This document shows positions 23,837 to 32,491 of a stretch of DNA of 37,706 nt, in pieces. Source of the DNA: Pseudomonas fluorescens (lineage in GTDB: Bacteria > Pseudomonadota > Gammaproteobacteria > Pseudomonadales > Pseudomonadaceae); contig NZ_CABVHK010000031.1 of assembly GCF_902497785.1 (NCBI RefSeq), positions 1 to 37,706 on the forward strand, given 5' to 3'. Numbering within the stretch: the stretch's first letter is position 1; the number at the start of each line of letters is the position of its first letter. Position numbers and translations under genes: made by a program. Below the pieces are notes generated by a model. It did no database searches. It saw only the letters and a program-made list of their open reading frames with translations, and was not told where the DNA came from.

Positions 23837-24171
23837 GTCGCGTACCTCCGTTGGCTTATACATTGGAGGCGGCGCACACCTGCGAGTTCGAGATTTTTTC
23901 GCCAACGCACCTCGATAACTGCCCCTTCAAGTCGTCTGCAAACTGCGGCGACAGCGGTTGAGATCGCTAGCCAAATAAAAGTTTTACGTCGTCGCCGGAT
24001 GCCCGACGACCGGTGACAAATCCGCCGAAGTGCGCCGCAAAACACCGCCTGTCGCCGGGCTTCAATCTTTATAAAATTTTCGCCAGCGCCTCGGCTTCAC
24101 ATATTTGTGGGCGGCGCATTCGGCCAACCGTCGAATGAGTTACACCGTCTTGAGACCTGAGGAGATTCGTC
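23837..24171. other. Intergenic region before the manganese catalase gene
   Basis: This 335-base divergent promoter region has no credible gene. It contains a dyad with CGTCG and CGACG arms near 23988-24012 and an AT-rich TTATAAAATT at about 24069-24078 that could be a -10 element for the catalase, without a clear -35. The catalase ribosome site GAGGAGATTC is at its end. Confidence 0.4.
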
Positions 24172-25056
24172 ATGTTCTTACATAACAAACGACTTCAATA
24201 CACCGTACGTGTTGCCCAACCCAATCCGGGGCTGGCCAATCTTTTACTCGAACAGTTTGGCGGCGCGCAGGGCGAGTTGGCGGCAGCATCGCGCTACTTC
24301 ACCCAGGCGCTGGCCGAAGATGATCCGGGAAGAAAGGATCTGCTGATGGACATCGCTACCGAAGAACTCAGTCACCTGGAGATCGTCGGTTCGATCATCG
24401 TGATGCTCAACAAGGGCGCCAAGGGCCGCCTGGCTGAAGGGGTCGAGGAGGAGGGCGAACTTTATCGCGCCATCAACGGTGCCGGTAACGACTCGCACAT
24501 CACCGCCATGTTGTACGGCTGCGGTGCGCCACTGACCAACTCGGCCGGCGTACCGTGGTCGGCGGCTTACGTCGACACCATCGGCGAACCCACGGCCGAC
24601 TTTCGCTCCAACATCGCCGCAGAAGCACGGGCCAAAATCGTCTACGAGCGTTTGATGAATGTCACCGATGATCCGGGCGTGAAAGAGGCGCTGGGGTTTC
24701 TCATGACCCGCGAAATCGCGCATCAGCTGTCCTTCGAGAAAGCCTTGCACGCGATTCAGCCGAACTTCCCACAAGGCAAACTGCCCGGCATGCCCGAGTT
24801 CACCAATGTGTATTTCAACCTGTCCCAGGGCGAAGGCAGCACACGCGGACCCTGGAATGAGGGTGATGACTGGAACTACGTGGAAGATCCGATGCCAGCC
24901 GTTGACGGCGGAGATGGCACGGCAAGCGTGCAACTGAGCGCCGATGAAGAGTCGCTGTTGATGGACATGAAGGCGCGCACGATGTCGGACCCTGAAAGCA
25001 ATCCCATCACGGGGGCGGATCTGGGTGCGGGTGTTCAAGGTCAACCGCAGGAGTGA
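24172..25056 (+). CDS. Manganese catalase
   Basis: Non-haem catalase of 294 residues that breaks down hydrogen peroxide with a di-manganese centre. By spacing against the Lactobacillus enzyme (E35, E66, H69, E148, H181), the ligands here are Glu35 (GAQGELAAASRY), Glu65 and His68 (ATEELSHLE), Glu151 (EARAKIVYERL) and His184 (TREIAHQLSF). The C-terminal part has YFNLSQG and an acidic tail of the KatN type. The ATG follows GAGGAGATTCGTC. A rho-independent hairpin follows. Being cytoplasmic and haem-free it fits stress when haem or iron is limiting. Manganese could come through the ZIP transporter nearby. Confidence 0.95.
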   Translation: MFLHNKRLQYTVRVAQPNPGLANLLLEQFGGAQGELAAASRYFTQALAEDDPGRKDLLMDIATEELSHLEIVGSIIVMLNKGAKGRLAEGVEEEGELYRAINGAGNDSHITAMLYGCGAPLTNSAGVPWSAAYVDTIGEPTADFRSNIAAEARAKIVYERLMNVTDDPGVKEALGFLMTREIAHQLSFEKALHAIQPNFPQGKLPGMPEFTNVYFNLSQGEGSTRGPWNEGDDWNYVEDPMPAVDGGDGTASVQLSADEESLLMDMKARTMSDPESNPITGADLGAGVQGQPQE

Positions 25057-25063
25057 TGAGGAT

Positions 25064-25095
25064 CACCGCACGCCGCGCTGGCGTGCGGTGTTTTT
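25064..25095 (+). terminator. Rho-independent terminator after the manganese catalase gene
   Basis: CACCGCACGCC and GGCGTGCGGTG form an 11-pair stem with a 5-base loop, followed by five T residues. It lies 7 bases after the catalase stop, so the two downstream genes may depend on read-through or their own promoter. Confidence 0.9.
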
Positions 25096-25125
25096 CCAAC
25101 TCAACTGTAAAAAAAGGTGAATGAT

Positions 25126-25287
25126 ATGAAATCGAACTCAAACGGCTATTCTGCAGATGCCACAGAAGGCTTTTCCCGGTTGTTCAGCACCACCGCGATG
25201 GCTTTCGAAAGAGAGGCGTTGCGATTGTCGAAGCAAGCGTTGATGGGTGCACCGACAGGCACTCGCAAGCGTTCAAATGGAAAATAG
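25126..25287 (+). CDS. Small 53-residue protein between catalase and ZIP transporter
   Basis: A short frame that begins MKSNSNGYSADATEGFSRLF and ends in a basic tail (TRKRSNGK). It has a good ribosome site (AAAAAGGTGA) seven bases before ATG 25126. Residues about 15-40 could form an amphipathic helix. The stop TAG is part of the AGGAGG ribosome site of the ZIP gene, so translation of the two is probably coupled. No family recognised. Confidence 0.7.
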   Translation: MKSNSNGYSADATEGFSRLFSTTAMAFEREALRLSKQALMGAPTGTRKRSNGK

Positions 25288-25295
25288 GAGGTCCC

Positions 25296-26225
25296 GTGTC
25301 CGAGCCGTCGCCACCCACACGAACTATCTGGCATTCCTGGCTTGATCAAGGAAAGAACAGCACCTGGCTAGGTGTTTTTTTCTGGGCAACCCTGGTGGGC
25401 GTTTCGGTTCTTTTGTTGATCAGTGGCTACAACGCCTTCACCGGGGCGAACCGGGACAATTTGCAATATGCCTTGCTCGGCGGCCTCTGCGGTTTTGCCG
25501 CGACGGCGTTGGGCGCGGTGTTCGCGGTGATCCTGCGCGACATCACCGATCGCACTCAGGACATCATGCTCGGTTTCGCTGCGGGCATGATGCTGGCGGC
25601 CAGTTCCTTTTCGTTGATCCTGCCGGGCATTGCGGCCGCGCAGGCCATCTGCGAAAACAAACTGCTCGCCGCCTGCGTCGTGGTGCTCGGGTTGGGACTG
25701 GGCGTGGCACTGATGATCGGCCTGGATCGCTTCGTCCCGCATGAACACCAGCTCAGTGGACGCAAGGGCATCGAGGCGCAGCGGATCAATCGGGTCTGGT
25801 TGTTCGTGCTGGCCATCACCCTGCACAACCTGCCCGAGGGCATGGCCATCGGGGTCAGTTTTGCCAACGGCGACATGAAGGTCGGTTTGCCGCTGACCAC
25901 GGCGATTGCGATTCAGGATATTCCCGAAGGCCTGGCGGTGGCGCTGGCGTTGCGGGTCACCGGCATTTCTGCGTTGCGCGCAGCGTTGATCGCCGTCGGG
26001 TCAGGGCTGATGGAGCCAATGGGCGCGGTGTTCGGTCTGGGGATTTCCACCAGCTTCGCCCTCGGTTATCCCGTGGCGCTGGGGTTGGCGGCAGGGGCCA
26101 TGATTTTTGTGGTGTCCCACGAAGTGATTCCCGAGACCCACCGCAATGGCCATGAAACCCCGGCGACCTTGGGGCTGATGCTTGGTTTTGGCGTGATGAT
26201 GTTTCTTGATACCGCGCTCGGCTGA
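25296..26225 (+). CDS. ZIP-family (GufA-type) metal transporter
   Basis: A 309-residue inner-membrane transporter for divalent metals such as zinc, iron or manganese, with about eight membrane segments. The two metal-site helices are visible as ITLHNLPEGMAIG (HNLPEG at 177-182) and IAIQDIPEGLAVA (QDIPEG at 207-212). A histidine-containing loop (VPHEHQ, 148-152) precedes them. The GufA-type layout with VVSHEVIPETHRNGHET near the end is clear. The start is GTG 25296 behind AGGAGG. Closeness to the manganese catalase makes manganese a possible substrate; this is inference. Confidence 0.92.
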   Translation: MSEPSPPTRTIWHSWLDQGKNSTWLGVFFWATLVGVSVLLLISGYNAFTGANRDNLQYALLGGLCGFAATALGAVFAVILRDITDRTQDIMLGFAAGMMLAASSFSLILPGIAAAQAICENKLLAACVVVLGLGLGVALMIGLDRFVPHEHQLSGRKGIEAQRINRVWLFVLAITLHNLPEGMAIGVSFANGDMKVGLPLTTAIAIQDIPEGLAVALALRVTGISALRAALIAVGSGLMEPMGAVFGLGISTSFALGYPVALGLAAGAMIFVVSHEVIPETHRNGHETPATLGLMLGFGVMMFLDTALG

Positions 26226-26308
26226 CGGTGAGGTTGCCTCTGGTCGGCAGCGATGAACCTGTGCCGTCCAACGCTGCTCCATTCAAAAACACCTGTGGAT
26301 CGGCTGCC

Positions 26309-26578
26309 ATGAACTCATTCAGAAATTTGCTGACAAGGGCCCAAGAGCAGAAACTTCGGGCCCTGGATGCCTGGCACCGTGCGCTCGAAAACTGCTCGCT
26401 GCGCAGGGACTGCCCGGATGCTTATCACGAGGAATTGCTGCGCCAGGCAGATGAAATGGATCGTCAGGGCATCATCGATTGGGAGGAGTGGCGAGACTTG
26501 CGTACGAAGGGTGATGAGGCTTATCTACGTGCGGTCGCGGGCGAGGATTATCACGGCTCACAACAGCCTGAAACCTGA
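26309..26578 (+). CDS. Small hypothetical protein
   Basis: An 89-residue, charged, probably helical protein (LRALDAWHRALENCSLRRDC, then QADEMDRQGIIDWEEWRDLR). Two cysteines lie in ENCSLRRDC. The start at ATG 26309 is chosen because the frame before it is low-quality; the ribosome site is weak. It follows the ZIP gene by 83 bases on the same strand. No family is recognised. Confidence 0.6.
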   Translation: MNSFRNLLTRAQEQKLRALDAWHRALENCSLRRDCPDAYHEELLRQADEMDRQGIIDWEEWRDLRTKGDEAYLRAVAGEDYHGSQQPET

Positions 26579-26598
26579 ACGCATCGCGGCGAGCGGAT

Positions 26599-26727
26599 CC
26601 CTGTGGGGAGGGGATTTATCCCCGTGCGGCTGCGAAGCGGCCCCAGCGTTTATTCAGGCTGATTGGGTTGCCGGAATTCACGACTGCGGCGCAGCCGAAC
26701 GGGGATAAATCCCCTCGCCACACGGGG
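26599..26727. repeat. REP-like inverted pair (GGGGATTTATCCCC type)
   Basis: The left arm reads CTGTGGGGAGGGGATTTATC followed by CCCGT, and the right arm is the inverse, ACGGGGATAAATCCCCTCGC. The arms flank about 70 bases that contain further short dyads. It differs in sequence from the other REP types in this window. Confidence 0.8.
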
Positions 26728-26748
26728 CCATCGTTTATGTGATGGGCA

Positions 26749-28452
26749 TCACGACAACGGTGGTGTGCGCGGCGGGATCATGCGCAGGCTCCCGGTTGCT
26801 TCAAAGGCCGCCGCAAATCGCAGCAGCGCCGAATCGTCGTAGGCGCGACCGGCAAACGTCAGCCCGACCGGCATGCCGATGTCCGGCATGACGCCCATCG
26901 GCACCGTGACGGTTGGCACACCCAAATGGCGAATGGCGAGGTTGCCGTTGGCGACCCATACGCCGTTGCTCCAGGCAATGTCCGCGGACGCCGGATCGAC
27001 ATCGGCATTCGCCGGCGCCACGTCGGCTACGGTGGGGAACAGCACTGCGTCGAGGTCCAGTCGATCCATCCAGTCCTCGAGGTCGATACGCCGGGTTTTC
27101 TCGAGTCCGCGCAGCCCGTCGGGAACGGTGCTGATCTGGTCCCAAGGCGTGATGCCACGCTCAGCCATTCGCACATACTCATCCATGCCCGCGACAAGGT
27201 CACCTTCGCGGTTGGGCAGGGTGCCGGGGTCGTGAGGAAAGATCAGCGGCCCGTCGACATCGACCAAACGGTTCAACGTCGGATCACCGTTGGCCCGCAG
27301 GAAATCATCGAATGCCCACGCCGTCAGGTCCCATAACTCATGGTGCAGAAATTCTTTCGACACCAGACCGCGGGTAAATACCGTCGGCGCGCCCGGGCGA
27401 TCGCCTTCGCAATTGGACACCAGCGGGAAGTCGACTTCGATGACTTCGGCACCGGCGGCTTCGAGTGCCCGGCGAGCCTGTTCCCAGAGCCCGATCACCG
27501 ACGGGCGGGTGTTGATGCGCTGGCCGGTCGGCCCGCCGATCCCCGGTGTTTCACTGGTGCCGGCGTCGGGATCGGCGTTGATGAACATGCGCGGAACCCC
27601 GAGGCGCTTACCGGCCAGCGCGTCGCTGTTGACGGCGAGTTCGGCATAGGACGCGGGGCGCACTGAGGTGACGCTCGGGATCGGCACCCAGGGTTGCATC
27701 CGCCACAAATCGCCGCGGGTGTCGGGGTCTTCCGCTACCACCACATCGAGCACTTCAAGCAGGTCGGCCATGGTCCGGGCGAACGGCACGACCACGTCCA
27801 TGGTCGGCGTCAACGGCCAGTTGCCACGCACCGAAATAACCCCGCGCGAAGGCGTGTAGGCACACAGGCCATTGTTCGACGCCGGGCCCCGTCCGCTCGA
27901 CCAGGTTTCTTCCGCCAGGCCGAACGCCGCGAAACTGGCGGCGGTGGCCGTGCCCGCGCCGTTGGACGAGCCCGAGGCGAAAGGCGCCGTGAGGTAGTCC
28001 GCGTTGTACGGGCTCTCGGCACGGCCGTAAACCCCGCGCTGCATGCCGCCATTCGCCATCGGCGGCATGTTGGTCTTGCCCAGGCAAATGGCACCGGCAC
28101 CGCGCAATCGTTCGATGGTGAAAGCGTCGCGGTACGCCGTCAGGTTAGCGAAGGCCGGACTGCCAGAGGCGGCCGTCAGCCCTTTGACCAGATAACTGTC
28201 TTTGGCGGTATAGGGAATGCCATCGAGCGGGCCCAACGTTTCGCCCCTGGCGCGCCGCGCGTCGGAGGCCTGCGCTTCGTTGAGCGCTTCGGGATTGCGC
28301 ACCACGACCGCATTGAGCGCAGTGGGAGTGTCGGCGCCGTCGAAGGCGTCAATTCGGGCGAGATAGGCCTGGACCAGCTCAACCGCCGTGGTCTGGCCGG
28401 ATTCGAGCGCCGCGCGCAGGTCGGCAATGGAAACCTCGGTGACCTCGATCAT
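26749..28452 (-). CDS. Amidase-signature family hydrolase
   Basis: A 567-residue amide hydrolase with the Ser-Ser-Lys triad. Lys84 is in IPYTAKDSYLVKG, the cis-Ser is in the GSSNGAGTATAASFA stretch at about 161-175, and the nucleophile is most likely Ser186 in EETWSSGRGPASNN. The usual D-T-G-G-S motif is replaced by E-T-W-S-S. The Met at 28452 gives a typical N terminus (IEVTEVSIADLRAALESGQT); the frame is open back to 28494. No signal peptide is seen. The substrate is unknown. The gene stands alone between a REP pair and a divergent lipoprotein. Confidence 0.88.
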   Translation of the reverse strand: MIEVTEVSIADLRAALESGQTTAVELVQAYLARIDAFDGADTPTALNAVVVRNPEALNEAQASDARRARGETLGPLDGIPYTAKDSYLVKGLTAASGSPAFANLTAYRDAFTIERLRGAGAICLGKTNMPPMANGGMQRGVYGRAESPYNADYLTAPFASGSSNGAGTATAASFAAFGLAEETWSSGRGPASNNGLCAYTPSRGVISVRGNWPLTPTMDVVVPFARTMADLLEVLDVVVAEDPDTRGDLWRMQPWVPIPSVTSVRPASYAELAVNSDALAGKRLGVPRMFINADPDAGTSETPGIGGPTGQRINTRPSVIGLWEQARRALEAAGAEVIEVDFPLVSNCEGDRPGAPTVFTRGLVSKEFLHHELWDLTAWAFDDFLRANGDPTLNRLVDVDGPLIFPHDPGTLPNREGDLVAGMDEYVRMAERGITPWDQISTVPDGLRGLEKTRRIDLEDWMDRLDLDAVLFPTVADVAPANADVDPASADIAWSNGVWVANGNLAIRHLGVPTVTVPMGVMPDIGMPVGLTFAGRAYDDSALLRFAAAFEATGSLRMIPPRTPPLS

Positions 28453-28669
28453 GCTGTTACCGCCGTTTGCTGAGGGTGAATGGAGTGGCGGCATGGTATG
28501 TCTAATGACGGGTGAGTGGCCAGTGCGAGGCGTGTTTGTTTACCGGTTATGCGGAGGAAATCAGGGATATCGAGAACAGGTTTTTGGTGATACCAATTAG
28601 CCAGCTCCTCCGGTAAAGTGTGCGCCGCTCGAGAGGTGGATCCCGAGCGTTTACTCATGGAGCTATTCA

Positions 28670-29005
28670 GTGAATTACCTCAGCAAAGTTGTAGCCGTTT
28701 CCCTGTTCGGCCTGGTTCTGGCGGGTTGCACGGGCGCCCCGATGAAGTCTCAGCACTATGACGCCAGCCAATACACCGTTGTTGGCCACAGTGAAGCGAG
28801 CGCTACGGGCTTGCTGTTGTTCGGAGTGATCCCGATCCGTCAGAACAGCCGTTTCATTCGCGCACAAGACGCAGCGATCAAGGCGAAGGGCGGCGATGCG
28901 CTGATCAACACCCAGGTGCAGGAAAACTGGTTCTGGGCTTGGGTACTGACCGGTTACACCACCAAGGTGTCCGGTGATGTGGTGAAGCTGAAAAACGTTC
29001 AGTAA
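28670..29005 (+). CDS. Small lipoprotein (TRL-like)
   Basis: A 111-residue predicted lipoprotein. The signal peptide ends in VLAGC (Cys20). The mature part has GLLLFGVIPIRQNSRFIRAQ and KGGDALINTQVQENWFWAWV, which look like the TRL-type small lipoproteins. The start is GTG 28670 behind ATGGAGC; an ATG at 28657 is out of frame. A terminator follows 66 bases after the stop, so the gene is probably monocistronic. Confidence 0.8.
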   Translation: MNYLSKVVAVSLFGLVLAGCTGAPMKSQHYDASQYTVVGHSEASATGLLLFGVIPIRQNSRFIRAQDAAIKAKGGDALINTQVQENWFWAWVLTGYTTKVSGDVVKLKNVQ

Positions 29006-29071
29006 GCGGGTGTGCGGATGCGTCAGAGGGTCTGGACAGGACTGATTTGACGCGCCGGTTGGCCTGTGTTG

Positions 29072-29107
29072 AAAAGCCCTGCAAGTTTTTGCTTGCGGGG
29101 CTTTTTC
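29072..29107 (+). terminator. Rho-independent terminator after the lipoprotein gene
   Basis: AAAAGCCCTGCAAG and CTTGCGGGGCTTTTT pair around a short TTTTTG loop and end in a T run. It is placed correctly for the lipoprotein gene. Confidence 0.88.
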
Positions 29108-29197
29108 GTTTTTGTTGTGGCGGTGGTTACAGGCTGTTTGTGTCAGTCCGACCAGGACATCGACGGTGAACACCAATGGCATGCCTGACGAAATTCT

Positions 29198-29291
29198 CCT
29201 GTGGGAGCGAGCTTGCTCGCGATGGCGGACTCACATCCAATATTGATGTTGGCTGACACAACGCTATCGCGAGCAAGCTCGCTCCCACAGG
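29198..29291. repeat. REP pair (GGGAGCGAGCTTGCTCGC type)
   Basis: The left arm contains GAGCGAGCTTGCTCGCGATG and the right arm contains its inverse, TATCGCGAGCAAGCTCGCTC, with about 34 bases between. It lies directly beside repeat copy D, just as another pair of the same type lies beside copy C. Confidence 0.88.
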
Positions 29292-29323
29292 GTTTTGCAT
29301 CTGGTCAGAGGTTGTGCGCGGCC

Positions 29324-29660
29324 AAACAAGCGAAGCGCGCCCGCTTGACGCCACGGTCGGCCCGCAGGCCGCCGCGATTTTGATTCTGATTTTGATCTCA
29401 AGCGCCCCGTTAAACCACGCTGGCCGAACGCAGGCATTGCGCAGCGGGTAAACCGGCAAGGATGCCGGTTTAGCCGCGCTGGGCCAGGGATGGCCCTTCG
29501 CGGCGACCCGCGGAGCAATGCCTTCGTTCGGGCACACCGAGCCCAGGCGAGGTGCCAAGTGGTGGGGCAAGAGCGTTTGGGTTACTTTTGCGCTCCATCA
29601 AAAGTGACTCGCTGTAAAAGCGAAACCAATACCCGCCGTTACCGCAGCAACGGATATGTA
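29324..29660 (-). repeat. Dispersed structured repeat, copy D
   Basis: About 337 bp on the minus strand, starting right after the permease stop (GTACATATCCGTT at 29660 leftward). It has long hairpin arms like copy A (ACTTTTG and CAAAAGT) but a different loop (ATGGAGCG). The outer stem and internal hairpins of copy A are conserved. The tract reads ATCAAAATCAGAATCAAAAT, so it has about three units. Confidence 0.9.
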
Positions 29661-29661
29661 C

Positions 29662-31221
29662 TCATCCAACTCGCTTATCCAAAGCCGCCTCCGCCGCCGC
29701 AATCTCCGCCTGACGCTTGACAATCAAATCCCCCATCGGCGGCCCTTGAAACCGCCGCGCTTCAAAGCCAAACCAGACAATCGCCGTCAACACCAGAAAC
29801 CCGATAGTGATATACAGCGCCCAGTCATTCGGCGGCTGAATACCGATAATGAAGATCACCACCATCGACACGACCGAGAGAATGGCAAACAGCGAATACA
29901 ACCCGCGCCCCATATTCCAGGGCCCCATGACCGGCCACTTCGAAGTCCCGTAAGCGAACAGCCCCAGCACAATCGGAATGATGAAAGAGAAGAACAGAAA
30001 GATCACCGTGCACGAAACCACGATGGTGTACACCGGCGTGGCACCGATCGAAATCACCGACGAACCCCAGTCAAACAACACCGCCAGCGTCGCGCCGGTC
30101 CAGATCGCCGCCACCGGGCTGCGGTACTTGGGCGAGACCGAGGCCAATGCTTTCGAGCAAGGCAGGCCGCCATCGCGGGAGAACGCGAAAATCATGCGCG
30201 ACACCGAAGTCACCGTCGCCAGCCCGCAGAGAAACTGCGAGACGAAAATCGCCACGTACAGCGCGAATTTGACGTTGGGATTGACCTGGGTGTTCATCGC
30301 CCAGAAAAACACGTTCCAGCCCTGTTTTGCCGCTTCGTCCATGCTCGGTAGCATCAGCACGAAGGAGCAGAGCATCACCCACCCGAACAGCAACGACCAG
30401 ATCACCGACATGACCATCCCGCGCGGCACCGACCGGGCCGCATTGCGGGTCTCTTCGGAAGTGTGCGCCGACGCGTCATAACCGGTAATGGTGTAGATCG
30501 GCAACAGCAGCCCCAGCATGAACACCCAGCTGTTCGAGACCTGAGGCCAGACGCTGCCGCCGGCTTCACCGGAATAATTGCCGAAGGTCCACAACCGGAC
30601 GAACTCATAACTCGGTGCCGAAATCAGGCAGACGATGGTCAGTGCGAGCGCCGTGGCGAAGATCAGGTAGCCCGAAAAATCCGTGAGTTTAGCGGTCAGG
30701 CCGATCCCCAAGTGATTGATCAAGGCCTGGAGGCCCGTCAGGATCGCCAGGAAAATCACCCTCACCGTCGTCGTGTCTTCCATGCCCAGTGCCGGTCCGA
30801 AAGCACCAAAAAAGAAGTAATAGGTGCCGACGTTGATCGCGCCCAGCACCGTGACCAGTCCCAGCAAATTGAACCAGGCCGTCAGCCAGCCGGTGAAGCG
30901 GTTACCCAGAATCGAGCCCCAGTGATAGAGCCCGCCAGCCGTGGGGTAGGCCGAGGAAATCTGCGCCATGGCCAGGGCGAACACCCCGGATATCAGGCAG
31001 CCGATGGGCCAGCCGATGCCGATCGCCGCACCCCCCGCGCCCGAGGTGCCCTGGGCCAGCGAGTTGATGCCACCGGAAAGGATGCAGATGATCGAAAAGG
31101 AAATCGCGAAGTTGGAGAAAACCCCCATCCGTCGCGAGAGTTGCTGGGCATAGCCCATGCTGTGCAGCACCTTGACGTCATCGTCGTGCGCGTCGGTGCC
31201 GGGCTGGCTTGCTGGGTTCAT
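29662..31221 (-). CDS. APC-superfamily amine/amino-acid permease
   Basis: A 519-residue inner-membrane transporter with about 12 membrane segments. The consensus stretch YAQQLSRRMGVFSNFAISFS precedes the first helix. SAYPTAGGLYHWGS, GYDASAHTSEETRNAARSVP and FSRDGGLPCS follow and are typical of APC amino-acid/choline/GABA-type transporters. The Met at 31221 is chosen; codons upstream are arginine-rich. It is the last gene of the gamma-glutamyl ligase operon, 106 bases after the alcohol dehydrogenase. An amine or amino alcohol substrate is inferred from the operon. Confidence 0.9.
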   Translation of the reverse strand: MNPASQPGTDAHDDDVKVLHSMGYAQQLSRRMGVFSNFAISFSIICILSGGINSLAQGTSGAGGAAIGIGWPIGCLISGVFALAMAQISSAYPTAGGLYHWGSILGNRFTGWLTAWFNLLGLVTVLGAINVGTYYFFFGAFGPALGMEDTTTVRVIFLAILTGLQALINHLGIGLTAKLTDFSGYLIFATALALTIVCLISAPSYEFVRLWTFGNYSGEAGGSVWPQVSNSWVFMLGLLLPIYTITGYDASAHTSEETRNAARSVPRGMVMSVIWSLLFGWVMLCSFVLMLPSMDEAAKQGWNVFFWAMNTQVNPNVKFALYVAIFVSQFLCGLATVTSVSRMIFAFSRDGGLPCSKALASVSPKYRSPVAAIWTGATLAVLFDWGSSVISIGATPVYTIVVSCTVIFLFFSFIIPIVLGLFAYGTSKWPVMGPWNMGRGLYSLFAILSVVSMVVIFIIGIQPPNDWALYITIGFLVLTAIVWFGFEARRFQGPPMGDLIVKRQAEIAAAEAALDKRVG

Positions 31222-31327
31222 GCTGTGTACCCCATCAGGTTTTGATTCAATCCATTGGCGTCTGCGCAATGGGCTGGCCTTCAACACCTTGTCGTACTGC
31301 TCCTGTTTGCAACGCACTGCTCTGGGT

Positions 31328-32488
31328 CTACAGACGGCCTTGATAAGCCGCCGCGAAAATCTGCGCCACGCCCTCCTTGGTCAACGGCAGTGGGTTGCCG
31401 CCGGCCGAGGGATCGATAATCGCCATGTCGGCGATCAGGTCGGCCTGCCCGTCATCCACGCCCAGTTCCACCAGCGTATGCGGCACGCCAATGTCCTTGC
31501 GCAGCTTGAGGATGAACGCAAGGAAGCTGTCGAAGCCGGGCGAGGGCAGGCGCAAATACGCCGCCAGTCGCGTGATGCGTTCTTCGATGGCTGAGCGATT
31601 GAACTGCAACACATACGGCATGAACGTCGCGTTGGTCATGCCGTGATGGGTGTCGTACAGCGCGCCCACCGGATGCGAAAGGGCGTGCATGCCACCGAGG
31701 CCTTTCTGAAACGCGGTGGCGCCCATCGCGGCCGCCGCGAGCATGTGCGCGCGCGCTTCAAGGTCTGAAGGGGTGTGGACGGCGCGCACCAGCGCGTTGG
31801 CGACCAGACGGATGCCTTCCACCGCGATGCCGTCGGCCAGCGGGTGAAAACCCGGGGCGCAGTACGCTTCCAGGCAATGGGCGAGCGCATCCATGCCGGT
31901 GCCGGCGGTGACTTTGGCCGGCATGCCGACGGTGAGGGCCGGGTCGCTGATCACCACGCGCGGCATCATTTCCGGATGGAAGATGATGCGTTTAGTGTGC
32001 GTGCGCTCGTCGATGATCACCGCTGCGCGGCCGACCTCGGAGCCCGTTCCCGCGGTGGTCGGCACCGCAATCACTGGCGCGATACGACTCTCGTCGGCGC
32101 GGGTCCAGTAGTCGCCGATGTCCTCGAAATCCCACACCGGCCGGGTCTGGCCGCTCATGAAGGCAATGAGTTTGCCCATGTCCAGGCCGCTGCCACCGCC
32201 GAAGGCAATCACGCCATCGTGCTGGCCAGCGCGCCAGGCATCGAGCCCGCCCGCGAGATTGGCTTCAACCGGGTTGGGCTTGAGGTCGCAAAACAGCGCG
32301 GCGCCCAAGCCCGCGTCGCGCAAGGCATCAAGCGCCGCCGTGGTGATCGCCGCGCGCCCCAGGCCGCTGTCGGTGACCAGCAACGGTCGCTGGATACCCT
32401 GGCTGCGGCAGACCTCGGCGAGCTCGGCGATGCGGCCGACACCAAAGTGAATGCGGGTGGGGTAGTTCCAGTTTCCAGTCAGGTTCAT
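31328..32488 (-). CDS. Iron-type (group III) alcohol dehydrogenase
   Basis: A 386-residue NAD(P)-dependent dehydrogenase. The nucleotide loop is GGGSGLDMGK at 97-106 and TTAGTGSEVG at 144-153. Metal ligands, by spacing with FucO, are Asp200 and His204 (GTGMDALAHCLEAY), His268 (GGMHALSHPVG) and His282 (THHGMTNA). It oxidises a primary alcohol to the aldehyde, or the reverse. The start lies 3 bases after the aldehyde dehydrogenase stop. The pairing suggests that the alcohol is converted to the acid in two steps. The natural substrate is not known. Confidence 0.93.
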   Translation of the reverse strand: MNLTGNWNYPTRIHFGVGRIAELAEVCRSQGIQRPLLVTDSGLGRAAITTAALDALRDAGLGAALFCDLKPNPVEANLAGGLDAWRAGQHDGVIAFGGGSGLDMGKLIAFMSGQTRPVWDFEDIGDYWTRADESRIAPVIAVPTTAGTGSEVGRAAVIIDERTHTKRIIFHPEMMPRVVISDPALTVGMPAKVTAGTGMDALAHCLEAYCAPGFHPLADGIAVEGIRLVANALVRAVHTPSDLEARAHMLAAAAMGATAFQKGLGGMHALSHPVGALYDTHHGMTNATFMPYVLQFNRSAIEERITRLAAYLRLPSPGFDSFLAFILKLRKDIGVPHTLVELGVDDGQADLIADMAIIDPSAGGNPLPLTKEGVAQIFAAAYQGRL

Positions 32489-32491
32489 GAC

